Shown here: piece after piece, positions 46,961-59,005 of the stretch | How the letters are laid out: every line of letters starts with the position of its first letter | How positions within the stretch are numbered: the first letter of the stretch is position 1 | NCBI GenBank assembly: GCA_011009095.1 | Contig: VTPC01091275.1 | Location: 49,314-113,313 of the forward strand | Origin: Ignelater luminosus | Lineage: Eukaryota; Arthropoda; Insecta; Coleoptera; Elateridae | Direction: 5' to 3' | DNA length: 64,000 nt | Notes under the pieces: model-generated | What the model saw: the letters and a program-made list of their open reading frames with translations, nothing else | Databases searched by the model: none | What the model was told of the DNA's origin: nothing | Position numbers and translations under genes: made by a program

Positions 46961-47189
46961 ATAATTGATGATAATATTGAGTTAACAGCTGAAAGGTTCG
47001 AGGAAGTCCCAAACGAAAAACTAAGCTTGACGATAATGGTTACAAAGTAACATCCACGTATCTCATCTTGTACAACAAGGAATTGTATTGTTATTATTAA
47101 GACAGTCTAAAAACCGGCGTTTACACTCAGAGTATCACCAACAAAAATCCTTTTATAACTATTTATAACTTGATTTCATTTTCAACATT

Positions 47190-47690
47190 TAATTGTGGAA
47201 AATTTTCAAATGAACTTAACAAACAGCAACATTTTTACTTTTTTTAACGAGGCCACAATCAAAATTTTTGAGACTCAAACTCATTAGATAGTTTTAGATA
47301 ACACCATTGGTAACCAAAAAATTTTTCTCTGTGCACTCATACTATTTGACGTTTCAAAGTTGATGTAAAGGACGATGTTGTGCTTCGTCTTGCCTTGGAA
47401 AAATCTTGCTTGCAAAAGCAAGCATTTTTGACTTTTCTTAACGACACCAAGATCGCCATTTTTGACATTGACACTCACCAGCTACTTTTAGATATTGGAA
47501 TTTTTGCAAACCATTTCTAACCAAGAAATTCTTTCTGTGAGCAATGCAGTTTAACGTTTCAAATTTTATGTAGAGGACGATCTAGTTCTTTGTAAGAGTT
47601 TTGCTTTGGTTTTATCTGGAAAATTATATTTGGTCTCAAAATGAAGATTTCTTTCAGTCAATGCTGTTAAGAGTAAAATGATGCCATCTT
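47190..47690. repeat. Degenerate tandem repeat array, right part
   Basis: Same unit as at 45170-45882: acttttcttaacgacacca, aattttttctctgtg/aaattctttctgtgagcaatg, gacgtttcaaagttgatgtaaaggacgat and gttctttgtaagagttttgcttt recur. At least two more units are present. Confidence 0.65.
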
Positions 47691-48556
47691 AAGTGGCGGT
47701 ATTTCAAGACTCTGTCAAGATAGAGGAGGAAAAGTCCTAAGACTCTGTAGTTGACGCTTCCTTCCAGCAAGAGATTTTCCTGTAAAACTCGTTTGAAACA
47801 GCAAATTGGGCAAATACTTAAAAACGGTCCTTATTTATTATTCATCATGACCACATCTCTGGACTTTCTTTTAACATTTCAGTTTTTCAGATTTTTCAAC
47901 GATATCTTTGAATTCTGTATCAGCAATACGTATATCTCCTTGTCTAAGTATTTTATGAATTTCTGATCCGTCTCGCAGCTCGAATGCCATAATCTTAGCA
48001 TTGTTTGTCACCTTATAAGTGAAGTAGGTTTGCTTCTGAAATTTTAGATCCGGTAGCTGTTTTATATTCAAATACTATTTCCGTCTGCAATGAGAACTAA
48101 CTTCTTTTGAGAAGAATATTTTTTATGACCAATTATATCTTTAAATTCTGCAATATCAAAGTTTTCCAGAGAGAAGTTTTTGCTCGATAGCTTTTCTGAA
48201 TTGCCTAGATCCTTTCAAACCTTTGGAAGTCAAAAATTTGGCTCAGACAAGCTGCAGAAAATGTATATCGATTTTCGCTTGAATGAGTTTCGTGTCTTTA
48301 TTCAATTGTATTTACAAAGATTCCATCTGCCAATCTGTACGAAGCCATACCAATTATCACAACATCAAAATGACACTAGAGATCTTTTTCTGAAGGGTTA
48401 AATCACTTTTTGTTATCAGATCTATTTTATATTTTTGTAGGTACTAGAAAATTAAATGAACTTTCATGTTCTACTTTTAATATTTAGGTTTTAACTGTAT
48501 TAAGTAAGATTACCTGCAATAATTGTTACCTGAATGTTTGTTTACTTCAATTTCAG
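47691..48556. other. Remaining part of last Gr intron
   Basis: No feature recognised up to the acceptor cttcaatttcag ending at 48556. Confidence 0.35.
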
Positions 48557-48625
48557 ATATCCGGGACTGTCGTCACATACGTATTAGTGGCATTGCAGTT
48601 TCATGCATCATGGACAAAGCAGTAA
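48557..48625 (+). CDS. Shared Gr terminal exon with TYhhhhxQF signature
   Basis: 22 codons plus the TAA stop, phase 0, reading ISGTVVTYVLVALQF and then HASWTKQ. TYVLVALQF is the family-defining motif at the end of the last membrane pass in insect gustatory receptors. It occurs only once in the window as far as I can see, which is the main reason to treat all twelve upstream exons as alternatives to one another. A poly(A) signal AATAAA follows at 48679 and a second at 48731. Confidence 0.92.
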   Translation: MSGTVVTYVLVALQFHASWTKQ

Positions 48626-49648
48626 CCTCATTGAAAGTTGTTTAGTAACTAAAACATATGTAATTACACTTATAATGTAAATAAAAATTAACTAAGACTA
48701 GGTTAGTTTTCACATGAGTGTACACAATTAAATAAATGAATGATGCACTTCAGGAAGTATGATTACTTCTGTATGCACTTGGTTTCGCAAATAACTATTT
48801 ATTAAATTTTTTTATTTGATTCAGTTAACCAAAATAATTAAAATGCGCGCGTTTCTAGAGCGACATAACTAACATTCAAGAGTAGAATATTAAATTACTA
48901 TTTAGTATTCTGATAATTAAACGACATTACTGCACGAAGAAATGGAAAGTGGTTTCGTATCACTACAGATAAGTTGTAAAATCGTCAGATGTTAGTGAAA
49001 GTTTATAAAATTGTGTGGGTTATTTAAAAGGAAATATGCTACAAGTTCTCTGGTCAAGTTCAACCTATTGCATTTTGCAAGAGAAAGTTTTATGAATTGT
49101 TTTTAATCTTGTCAAGACAAAAAGTTACCCAAAATTTGAAGTATTACTAGATAAGAAACTCTGCATTCTAAAAGATTCATTTATTAGTGTTGACAAAAAG
49201 AATTAAGGTCAAGGTTGGTTGGACTGTATTTATGGTACCAACACTTTTACGTTAAAATTGTTTATGTATATTAATTATAATTAATTTCTCCAAGTGTAAG
49301 TAGCCCAACCTGTCTATCTGTCTCTATTTTTATCATAATCCACTGATGATGATTGTTATTATCCTATATACTGTGAAAGGAAAAAATGAAATCTCACCGT
49401 TTATTTAACGTTCATCCAAAGAAAGCACAATGACGAATTGAAAATGGATACATAGAATTTTTTATATGAATTTCTCCTTGCGCATTAAAACATTATTTAA
49501 TTTTTCTAGATCGTTTCATCAAACAGATGACGGTAATTTTTTAAATACTTAAATCTTCTCCCACCTTAAGGTAAAGAAAAACTTATATATAGCATTGCAG
49601 CTCATAATGCAGAAATATTTTTAGTAGTGGTGTTAATAGAAAATTAAA
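48626..49648. promoter_or_regulatory. Gr 3' region and promoter of the next gene
   Basis: Contains the Gr poly(A) signals at 48679-48684 and 48731-48736. A TATA box (tatatata, 49584-49591) lies about 57 bases before the ATG of the secreted protein gene at 49649. In between I see nothing else. Confidence 0.5.
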
Positions 49649-50017
49649 ATGAAATACGTGAAGGTATGTGAATTTATTGAATTGTGAATTTGAAGTTTAA
49701 GAATTCAATTTTTAGGAAATCTTATTTGTTGTGTTTATTGCTTTATTAGCAGTATGTGATGGATATCCTGGAAAAGAACACCATCAAAGGTAAGTGAACA
49801 ATCATAATATCTAAATCGATAAAATTTAATCAATTTTTATTTTAGAATTCGGATACATATTCCGACAAAGATCAAAACAATATACAAAACAAAATTTATA
49901 AAAATACCAGAACACCACCATTATTTCCACGAAAAAGTAAAAGAAGTTCCACAATTTATTCCAGTAGCAAAAGATGATTTAGACAAACATAAATTTTCAC
50001 ATTTTGATGGATATTGA
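49649..50017 (+). CDS. Small secreted His/Lys-rich protein (3 exons)
   Basis: Exons 49649-49663, 49716-49789 and 49846-50017 join in frame to 86 codons. Residues 1-24 form a signal peptide (MKYVKEILFVVFIALLAVC), with the first intron cutting it after five residues, as in many insect cuticle and secreted protein genes. The mature part is rich in His, Lys and Pro (IHIPTKIKTIYKTKF, EHHHYFHEK) and ends FDGY. All splice sites are GT-AG: phase 0, then phase 2. AATAAA follows at 50031 and 50219. Role unknown, possibly cuticular or antimicrobial. It shares layout with the gene at 57961. Confidence 0.75.
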
Positions 50018-51357
50018 GCTCATTATAAAAAATAAATAAGAATGATCTCCCAAACAACGTTAATTAATTATGGAATGCTCAGGAAATTCTCCTTTATAGC
50101 CTCAATTTTAATTCAGTAGGACGACTTGGAATCGTGCATGACTGCTTTGAGGCATTCGTGCATATCTTAATGTATCTTATCGTACAAATTGTTGTTTGTT
50201 ATTGTTAATATTTTGTTAAATAAAATTTTCAAAATTCCATATTGTGTTTTAAGTAGAAAGCAGTTTTGACAAAAATCAAGCTTACAATTAAAGAAATATT
50301 ATGAATACATGTACAGTAGTGTGGAAGCCTTTTGTGCAATTTTATTTTAATAAATTCTATCAGCTTTACTCATGATGAAGCATTTTATAAGTACATATTT
50401 ACATGGTAAGAGGGCACAGGAACCTAATCTCAATTAGAGGCCAGTCTGCATATTATGAATAATTTAAAAGGCAAAATAAGTCCTTGGTTGTGAATAAATT
50501 CTTCAGCGCTTTTGCTTTTTGAACTTTGGTTACTTAAAATAGGCACCCACAATAAAGTATGTTGATTATTTACTAGATACACAAAAAATGAAGGTAAATC
50601 TGCGATTATTTACATTCAGAGGTATTGGAGATATTTTCAACTGCCGTCTGCAATACAAAACTGATTCTTCTTTGAAGTCATACAGATTGTGCTGAGATTT
50701 TCAAAAATGTGATAAAAATGCTTTAAAGCAAGGTAACAAACGTAGCATCTTTCCTACACAGAAAAGCCATAATGAGATTTTGAATTCTGTTCTCTTGGCA
50801 ATCGAAACCTTCATTTAAAAATTTAAAAATCTTCCCATAGTGTCCTGATGCCCAAATTTCTAACCACTCTTTCACTTTAATTTGACCACAGTCAAATTTG
50901 CCGTCTCAAAAAATTATTTAGACATTCAAAAACAATTGAATAAAAAACAAAAAACAAGTTATCACTTATCAGTGTTCATAATTCGAAGTTAAAGTTTTTG
51001 ATTAGATAAGTATGCAAAATCAATCAGATCGATGTCGTCAACGACAAAATCCCATTGAAATTATTTACGAAAACAGTTTTGGTTAGAGGTATCATTTGTC
51101 ATGTCGGACAACATACAAGAGGTTATCGATAAATAGTTAGCCTTGATTCTTTTCCATAAACTTATCCAAAATCGATTACCATGGCAGCAAATATATTGCT
51201 TGATAAATAGTTCTTCTAGTTTTGGGATAAAATCTAAGAACCTTTCAAACATTCTGCCAGTTGGCGTCAAGTGTCGTGTCAAATTTTGATCACGTGTTGC
51301 TTTCTTTAAATGTGTCATGAAACAGTTTTGAGAGGTGGAAGTGAGTGGCGAGCGTCT
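50018..51357. other. Intergenic DNA without recognised genes
   Basis: AT-rich. Minus-strand frames around 51061-51577 overlap the + strand transposase relic that starts at 51358 and are taken to be chance frames. Confidence 0.3.
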
Positions 51358-51880
51358 TGGGATCACCTTCAAAGACTTGAAAAAGCTTGGAATTAAGCAA
51401 AACTTTGTATAAAAAACCATAAAAAGATACAATGAGACGTCCTCTTTGAAGAACAGCAAACACCACCGCACTGTAAGAAATTTGGCAGACAAGTTGAACA
51501 TTCCCACCAGAGGATCTGCTCACAACGTTCTGGAACTGGACCTTGGATGTCACGCTTACAAAAAACGTAAGCTTCATGGGGTTTCAGAAACCTACAAGAA
51601 AAGGAGGTCAAAGAAAAAAGACCTGATACTGTACTGAGTTTGTGTTCACTGACGAAACGCTCTTTGTTGTCGAACAGCCGCACAATGCCCAACATTATCG
51701 GTTATGGACAGTAACAATAGAGCACATTCTAGAAGGTCAAAGGAACTTTCCAAAATTTCAGAGTACAATTTCAGTGATGATTTGGCGGATTTGAAAAGCG
51801 TTTGAAGCTCATCAAGAAAGTCAGAAGTGGAATTATCCCTAAACACTTCCTATGTTTCATCATGGATCTACACCCAATAA
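51358..51880 (+). pseudogene. Tc1/mariner-superfamily transposase relic
   Basis: One frame reads GITFKDLKKLGIKQNFV, a stop, then KTIKRYNETSSL and HRTVRNLADKLNIPT, the usual double helix-turn-helix start of this superfamily. After a shift, FVFTDETLFVVEQPHNAQH continues with YRLWT, matching the first catalytic aspartate region (TDE.LF.VEQ.HN.Q..R.W). Further decayed sequence follows to about 51880. No terminal repeats were identified. It belongs to a different branch from the mariners elsewhere in the window. Confidence 0.65.
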
Positions 51881-54843
51881 AATCCAATTATTAAAAACTT
51901 TAACATTAACTGGATTTTTTAAATTAATTTTGATAGCGTCTTCAAATTTATTGGACAAGGTTCATTGGTCAGAAATCGTCTGGGAAGATTTTCGCATGGG
52001 TTGTTTGAAAGAAAGATGGAATTATTGTAACAGACTACTTAGAATGGGGTAAAACTGTGATATTCACTATTATTGTTTGTTATTACTGGGCTTTTTTGAA
52101 AGATTTGGACTGTTCAGACTACGTACTGCATGTTTTTTTAACCTAAAAAAGAGTTTGAAGAGAAAGAAGCTTTCATCGAATGATGAGGTAATGAGCACTG
52201 TGTAACGTTTTCTGTGTCAGGCTAAGAACTTATCAATACCTCATTGAATCTACTAAAAGACTTCACCTTTTACATACCAATAGGGTAGTTTCTTTTGAAG
52301 TCTTTAAGACGTCAGTTGTAGCAAAATCTTGGATAGGTCCATGCTTTGAAAAATCCAGAACAGCAACACTTTTGGTATTTCAAATTGCAGTAAATATAGC
52401 AACAAGTAACTTATCCCAAACAATGACATCGTTGTTGTTTGCTCTTCAAGAAATATTTTGATTGTGCAATAAAAATTAGATAGTAACTTTATGTACAGTT
52501 AGCTATAACTGACGTTCTAGATGATGTGTATCATTGATTTTCGAAAAGGCAGAGGATGTTGAACTGCGTGAATTGAAATGATTGTTGCTTTTGACTGTGG
52601 TAATGGTAGCCAATGAACTGATTTTATAATTGTAGATAAGATGAAAGCTTGTTAGTGGTTTTGTTGGATGTTGAACAGAATTGTTTACAATGGGAATTGT
52701 TGGTTGAATTGGTTAGACAGGAATGATTAAAAAAATTTTTTTAAAATATTTTGAATAAAAACGGAAAAACACCAGAAACTGATGGCCAAGACCGCCAACC
52801 AAATCGTTCCGGTGCAACATATTTTAAATTGCATTAAAAAAAGTTGTATTAAGTACCATCTTTTTAAATAAATTCTTCATATTTTTCTTACTGAAAAAAT
52901 CTCCAGATGAAGATCAACATGTACCATAGATCTAAACTGAATAGAAAGCATAATTATTGTTTGAATATGAATACTTACACAATAAAATAAAACGTTAATA
53001 AAATAACTAATTACTAATATGGTAGGTATAATAGAAATACGTAGCGTGAGATTATAAAAGATAGCGCAGGATAATGTGAAAGTAAACAACTACAAACAAT
53101 CTTGTTTGAAATAAAAAAAGAAGAAATAAAACAGCAGGTTGTATTGTATGCGATGAATGTCCGGTATATGATAATGATTAAAGACAAACTGGTTTATTAT
53201 GTGAACTTCCGACTAAAATTGAAAGAGTAGGTGCGCCGCGGCGCGTGATATCATAATAGTACCCGCTTGGGATATCGATACTGCTTTCATTATGTTACAG
53301 ATTTGTAATAAGTTTTATTTCTTTAATTACTTTCTTGTTTATTTTAATTGAAAGTTTAATATCTGACTAGGAAAATGGAAAAAGATTATCTTTCTAATTA
53401 AATTTAAAAAAATTAAATACAAATCTGAATAAATTCGTAAGGCCCTAACCTTACTTTTATTCATGTGAAGGTTTCAGCATTACTTAATCAGAGTAATTAT
53501 GTTATAATCTAACCTAATTCAGTTTGTAAAAAATCAATGTTTAGAAACTATTTCGGAATTGATTTGGATAGCAAAATTGATTAGACAATAAAAATATTAT
53601 CAATTCAGAAAGCGAATACGTATTACTTCACACCGCATTTTAATAATATTAGCATTTAGTAACTAACACGTATCGTCTTTGATGTCGCTTGGTAATTTTA
53701 TTACGCTTTTCCTTTTTTTCTTTTACTTTCACTAAAATTACATTTATGGATATCGAAATCCAAATACAAACTTTTTTATGGAATTGAATAAACCTTATGT
53801 TATTCTTATTATAAACAATTATCAAGTCAATAGAATTACCGCTAATTTGTTCTTTTTCCGTATGATATTCTAGCTGTAATTACTTTGTTACATATTTGAA
53901 CAAATAGATTGGAAATAAAAATCTTGTTATAATTTAGAAAAGCATTTGGAATTTTAATGCAAAAATTTCTAATTGCAATAATAAGATCAGATTATGATGC
54001 ACTGTTTGGTGAAATTCAATAAGGTGTTCGTTGACCTTATTCTCTTAAAATAACAATGCGCTTGGGAAATACCAAGAATTATAAAAAAATATATTTGCGA
54101 GAGAATGAATCGTTGGCGAATATAAGTGTTAATTTATCTCTGACCAGAATCTACTGAAATATAGGAAGTCTTCCGTATTATGAATAATCAACCCACTCGT
54201 AATAAGACCGTACCGGATTTAATAATTTCCTTGTGATTTAAATTGGCAAAACTGAATAATTGTTAGTGTTAGAATACTGAAGATCTAAAATTTTAACTAC
54301 CTACTGATAAACATGCCAAAAACAAAAATATAGAACTAGAGCATTATTATGATCTATTTTACTAATTGTAAATCAAAGTGGTATCTGATAGCTTACTCAA
54401 ACATTCTGAATCTGCCAATATACAGAACTTCTAACTTGGCTGCTTTTGGGCATGTCAAGAATGAAGATAAGGGATAAATAAATTAGAATGCACATAATCA
54501 ATATACATACAAGATAAATCAATAAGCTCACTGTTTACATGAAACACTTCATACAGGCCTGATTAGTAAGGCAATGAATATGGGATGGTGGGCATCTACT
54601 AAAATACAAAAAGTCGGTTTGGTCAAAGTATACTGAGCAATAACGCCGGTTATGGTAACGATTTTAACTCATCTAAACCTATCCCTTTCCTGCCCAATCT
54701 ACCATTTGAAGATTGATGCAGAGATGAAAATTGAAAATCACTTCTCCTTCCTAAAGTAAGATAATGTTGCCCTTAGAAAAAATGCTGAATCGAGAAGACT
54801 TATTCAGTAAAACAGCTCCTAACATCTTTGCAAAACGCTTATA
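51881..54843. other. Intergenic DNA without recognised genes
   Basis: About 3 kb of AT-rich sequence. The only oddity is the 12-base GC palindrome gcgccgcggcgc at 53233-53244. No transposon ends or coding exons were recognised. Confidence 0.35.
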
Positions 54844-56135
54844 CGAGGGCGGTTCAATAAGTACCCGTGTTAGAAATGAAGACACAATTTTTTTCAAAAT
54901 TTTTTTTTTATTTTTCAACATAGTCCCCTTTTAGAAATATACACTTCTCCCAACGTTCCTGCCATTTTTTTAACCCCTCCAAAAAATAGGATTTGTCGAA
55001 CTCTCCAAAATACGCCTCTATCTCGGCGATAACTTCCTCGTTTGAGCTAAATTTTTTTTCCCGCGAGCCATTTCTTCATGTTAGGAAACAAGAAAAAGTC
55101 GCAGGGAGCCAGATCGGGTGAATACGGGGGTGCGGCAGCAATTCATAACGCAATTCATGCAGTTTGGCGGCGACAACTCCGATGAATATGCTGGTGCGTT
55201 ATCGTGGTGAAACAGCACCTTCTTTTTTGCCAAATGTGGCCGTGTCTCCTTCAATTTTTTGTCGAAGCTGTCTAATAACTCACTGTAGTATTGTCCAGTG
55301 ATCGTTCTTTCTTTTTCTAAAAAATCCATGAGGATGACGCCGTTCGCATCCCAAAAAATCGTCGCCATGACCTTTCCGGCCGATGGAACCATCTTCGCCT
55401 TCTTTGGAGTAGATTTACCGGGAGAAATCCATTGTTTTGATTGTTGCTTAGTTTCTGGTGTGTAATGATGAATCCAGGTTTCATCACCGGTGACAACTCG
55501 AAGCAAAAACTCCTTCGGATTTCGCTTAAATTGCTCCAAACACTGCTTCGAAGTTAACAGCCGCATCTGCTTGTTGTCCACCGTTAGCAATCGCGGCACC
55601 CATCGCGCCGACAATTTTTTCATCGCCGACTTATCATGTAAAATATTAATTGCCGTTCCGGTCGACACACCTACGGCCTCTGCTACTTCACGCACTTTCG
55701 TTCATCGATCAGCGAGAATCCTGTCGTGGACTTTTTGAATGATTTCCTCGGTAACCACGTCTGCCGGGCGTCCTGGTCGCTCCTCATCAAAAACGGATGT
55801 TCGCCCACGTTTAAATTCGTTGAACCAATATCTAACTGTGGTCATAGATGGCGAAGTGTCCCCATGAACAGCATCCAACTTTGCTTTTATTTCCTCGCAT
55901 TTTTTCCCATCCAAAAACAGAAAGCGAATTACCGAACGATACTGCTCTTTTTCCATCTTAGCTAAAATCACGAAACACGTCTTACTCAAATGGCTGTCAA
56001 ATCCAGACTAACCTACCAATCAGTCTGCAATTTGTTATACCGTCGTTTGATAGATGGCAGCACACGATGATAACACCAACTTCCCTCAGGAACGCCTTCT
56101 GTCGTCAAACACGGGTACTTACTGAACCGCCCTCG
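54844..56135 (-). mobile_element. Full-length mariner element, copy 2 (family I), inactive
   Basis: 1292 bases with the same ends as copy 1 (CGAGGGCGGTTCA and TGAACCGCCCTCG), between TA dinucleotides at 54842 and 56136. The transposase is on the minus strand and broken. Very few differences from copy 1 suggest that both inserted recently. Confidence 0.93.
55081..55956 (-). pseudogene. Mariner transposase, DD34D, nonsense and frameshifts
   Basis: Starts at MEKEQYRSVIRFLF (about 55956). Here the frame is intact where copy 1 has lost a base, but CGA has become TGA (codon after ILADR, about 55699), the expected outcome of CpG decay. Later a base is missing after NAPAYSSE (about 55182), another in the C run near 55129, and an extra A occurs in the run near 55055. 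The conserved H of NAPAH is Y here. Different lesions in the two copies mean they died independently. Confidence 0.9.
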
Positions 56136-56137
56136 TA

Positions 56138-57960
56138 CGTCGTTCTTTACCTGTATCACTTAACATAATCAAGAAATAAAGAGACCAGATGATGAAAGAC
56201 ATTCTGCTTGCAGCAATAGCAGTAGTTATTACTGGTTTCCACTTTTGAGAAGGTTGTATATGAACATAAACAAGTATCTAGAAAGTAAAACCAAGGGTTA
56301 TCACAAGCGTCTTAGTAATGACTGTGTGTTGTTTTGGGTTTAAATCCACAAACGAACGTAAGAATTATAATTCTTTGACAAATGACGGTAATTCTCCAAA
56401 TGCTAAGAGTTGAAAAAATCGATGAAGGTAATGTATTTTAGAAAAAAAGGTTTGGATTTAAGAAACAATTCGGCAAAATTCAAAACCTTCGGATTGTTTT
56501 GGTCTAAGCCCAAAAAAGGTTATTAAGTGCTATGAAGAAATTAACTTTCTACTGCCAACATACAAAGACAGAAATATAAGAAATTTGCAAACTGTAAAGA
56601 TAAAATGCATTAGATATAAGAAACTTAATTATCATAAGCCAAAAGAGGACATTTAAACTATTTACAGTACTTTTAAATCATTTATCAAGAGTAGATGGCG
56701 AGCTTCCAGGGTGCTAAGTTCTTGAGGCTTTCAGGATTTTCCAAATCTATGGGTTTTTTTTGCGCAACATCGGGTTTTTGCTATTCTGCTATGATTTTTT
56801 GCTCTCAGACCCTTATGTATACCCAAGTTCGATAAACCGTGCCAAGAAATCTTTACATGATGAAGCTGCAGCCGCTCAAGAATATCGATGATGTCTCCCA
56901 GATATAATGACTCTTATAGCATAAAAGTATTCATTGACAACCACATTCGATTTATAGAATGTGGCCTTGCATATAGCAACAATGATAATAAAGCGAGTTT
57001 AACTGATAACAGAGTATTACAGGCAGGCTCAGAAGTCCAAGAGCTCAAAAAGCTACTCATGGTTAAATACAATGCAGTTTGCCATTTCAAGGATTTCTGC
57101 CGTGAAGTTTTTTCTATCAAGTCTGTAAGATCTACGTAAATTTGGTTTTGGTAAAAGACAAAACTAGAAAAAAAAACACGGAAGCAAGAAAAAACAACAG
57201 TCTTGGGTTGCAAGACACGAAGAAGTATTGAATGACAGTCATGATTCCACAGATTTAGCCATAAAACAGTAAGTTCTGAAATATTGGAATTCAGAATTTT
57301 CATATTCATATTCCAATAAATTGGAAATCTAAAAGTTTCATAAGTTAAATCTTTCACTGTAAATCACTTTTGAATATTTTGCAAACAAGCCGGAATTTAC
57401 ATTCAAATGACTACATACATTTTTTTTCCAATTAGTGACCCAACATTTTTATTTTTAAAACCAAAATTTACTAATCAACAGTAAAATTTCAATTATATAA
57501 GTGAAATTTATAGTTTACTACTTACCAATCAACAACGAAAAAGAAAAAAAAACAAAACTGCAGAATTTAAATGTGTGAAACGTTTTTCTTACGCATAATT
57601 TTCTGACTCTCTCTTTTTATCCTTTGAATATTGCATTAAAGTTTTGTCATTTAAATTCAGATTTCGTCGTCAACGATGATAAGTTACAATCCATATCAAT
57701 GTAACCTATACTTACTCTCACCTGAACAAGGCACTACGACCGCCTTATTTTTTATGTTCGTATGGGGATGTTATTTCCTCTTTATTTCCGCTTATGTAAT
57801 AACTCGCACGTGGAATGTTTGGTGGAAGTTGGATAGAAAGGTGGGGCTTTTACTCTGGATTTATATAAAAGCGAAGGGTATTACACAGGCTGTATCAATT
57901 GCATCTTCTTGGTGTTTTGTGACTTTTACTTTGTGGATTATCACCAGTTCGCCTTAAAAC
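56138..57960. promoter_or_regulatory. Intergenic DNA and promoter of the second secreted-protein gene
   Basis: No recognised gene up to 57600. A TATA box (tatataaa, 57862-57869) lies about 95 bases before the ATG at 57961. The open frame 57676-57957 in the same place is probably fortuitous (see rejected items). Confidence 0.4.
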
Positions 57961-59005
57961 ATGACTTCAATTAAGTGTTGTGTGAGTACATTGTTTTTCT
58001 TAGTTAATTTTGATTTTATAAATGTTAAGAGCTTTAAGATTTTTTAATTTTTTTACAGCTGGTCCTCTTCTTGGCAGCAATTGCAATTGTTAGCTGCATA
58101 CCTGTTCCTGGTGGACATAAGGGACATCAGTAAGTTTGTTTATTGTTTTAATTTGAGTTCATTCAGTTTTTTTTTTGTTTACAAAAAAAGTAAATTATTT
58201 ATAATTCAAATTTCGAAGTTAATAAAATCATCTTTTTGTTCAGATATGTGAATGAAGAGTCTCCGAGTTTCTTTAGAAATGTACAATACTCTTCCTTACT
58301 TTCAAATGTTTTTTGCATCAGTTGTAATGATGCGAGATTTTTTGTAAACATAGAAAAAATCTAGATCGTTCTTCTAATAACCCAATTTTATATTACATAA
58401 TTTGTAAAATCCGCACAACTAGTTCAACTAGGTGTGTGCGTGCAGTTATTCAGTTCCGGTTCCGGTCTGTTTATCTAAAGACAGCTTACTCCTTTTACCT
58501 TTCTTCTCATTCACCTAAAACTCTGATATTACATAATTACGGTTAAATAATAAATTACTTTCGATTTATATGTGCCTTAAAGCGATTAAGATAGTTAATA
58601 AATTATTATAGGAAAGTTTATATCATGTAAACCGTTCCGAAGTTTAATTCTGTTTTACACATTTTTTTTTATTTACTTCCTACATAAACAAATCATGTAA
58701 TGGTTGAAAGAATTTCTAGACAGGATGAAAAAAGGTTATTGCTAATTTCTAGAAACATTAAATTATTTCTTACATAATTATTATTAATTCCGTTATGTAC
58801 TTACTAATCTTTGCATGTTTCCAGCACTCATTTCATTATCCACGTGCCGCACCATATACATACTGTTCATCACACGCATGTGAAGAAAGTTCATGTTCCT
58901 GTACCTGTCGTTAAGACAGTATTATACAAGGAACCACCAATAAATCATGGTTGGGCGCATGGAGGATGGCATGGAAGTCATATAGGCGGACATGGTTGGT
59001 GGTGA
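57961..59005 (+). CDS. Small secreted His-rich protein (3 exons)
   Basis: Exons 57961-57981, 58059-58129 and 58825-59005 give 90 codons. A signal peptide (MTSIKCCLVLFLAAIAIVSC) is cut by the first intron after seven residues. The mature protein starts IPVPGGHKGH and contains HVPHHIHTVHHTHVKKV, VPVPVVKTVLYKEPP and a Gly/His/Trp-rich end (HGWAHGGWHGSHIGGHGWW). Introns are in phase 0 and phase 2 as in the gene at 49649. The motifs IHVP and KTV/KTI-Y-K also align, so the two are probably paralogues. His clusters could bind metal or sit in cuticle; this is inference only. A possible 62-base intron (59060-59121) lies in the 3' untranslated part. Confidence 0.8.

Noticed and set aside
51061..51695. 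Three overlapping minus-strand frames
   Set aside because: They lie opposite the Tc1/mariner-type relic on the + strand, which has real motif similarity. The minus frames are shadows.
57676..57957. Open frame of 93 codons with hydrophobic stretches just before the His-rich gene
   Set aside because: It contains the likely TATA box of that gene, has no family resemblance and ends three bases before the next ATG. It is more likely chance than a membrane protein.
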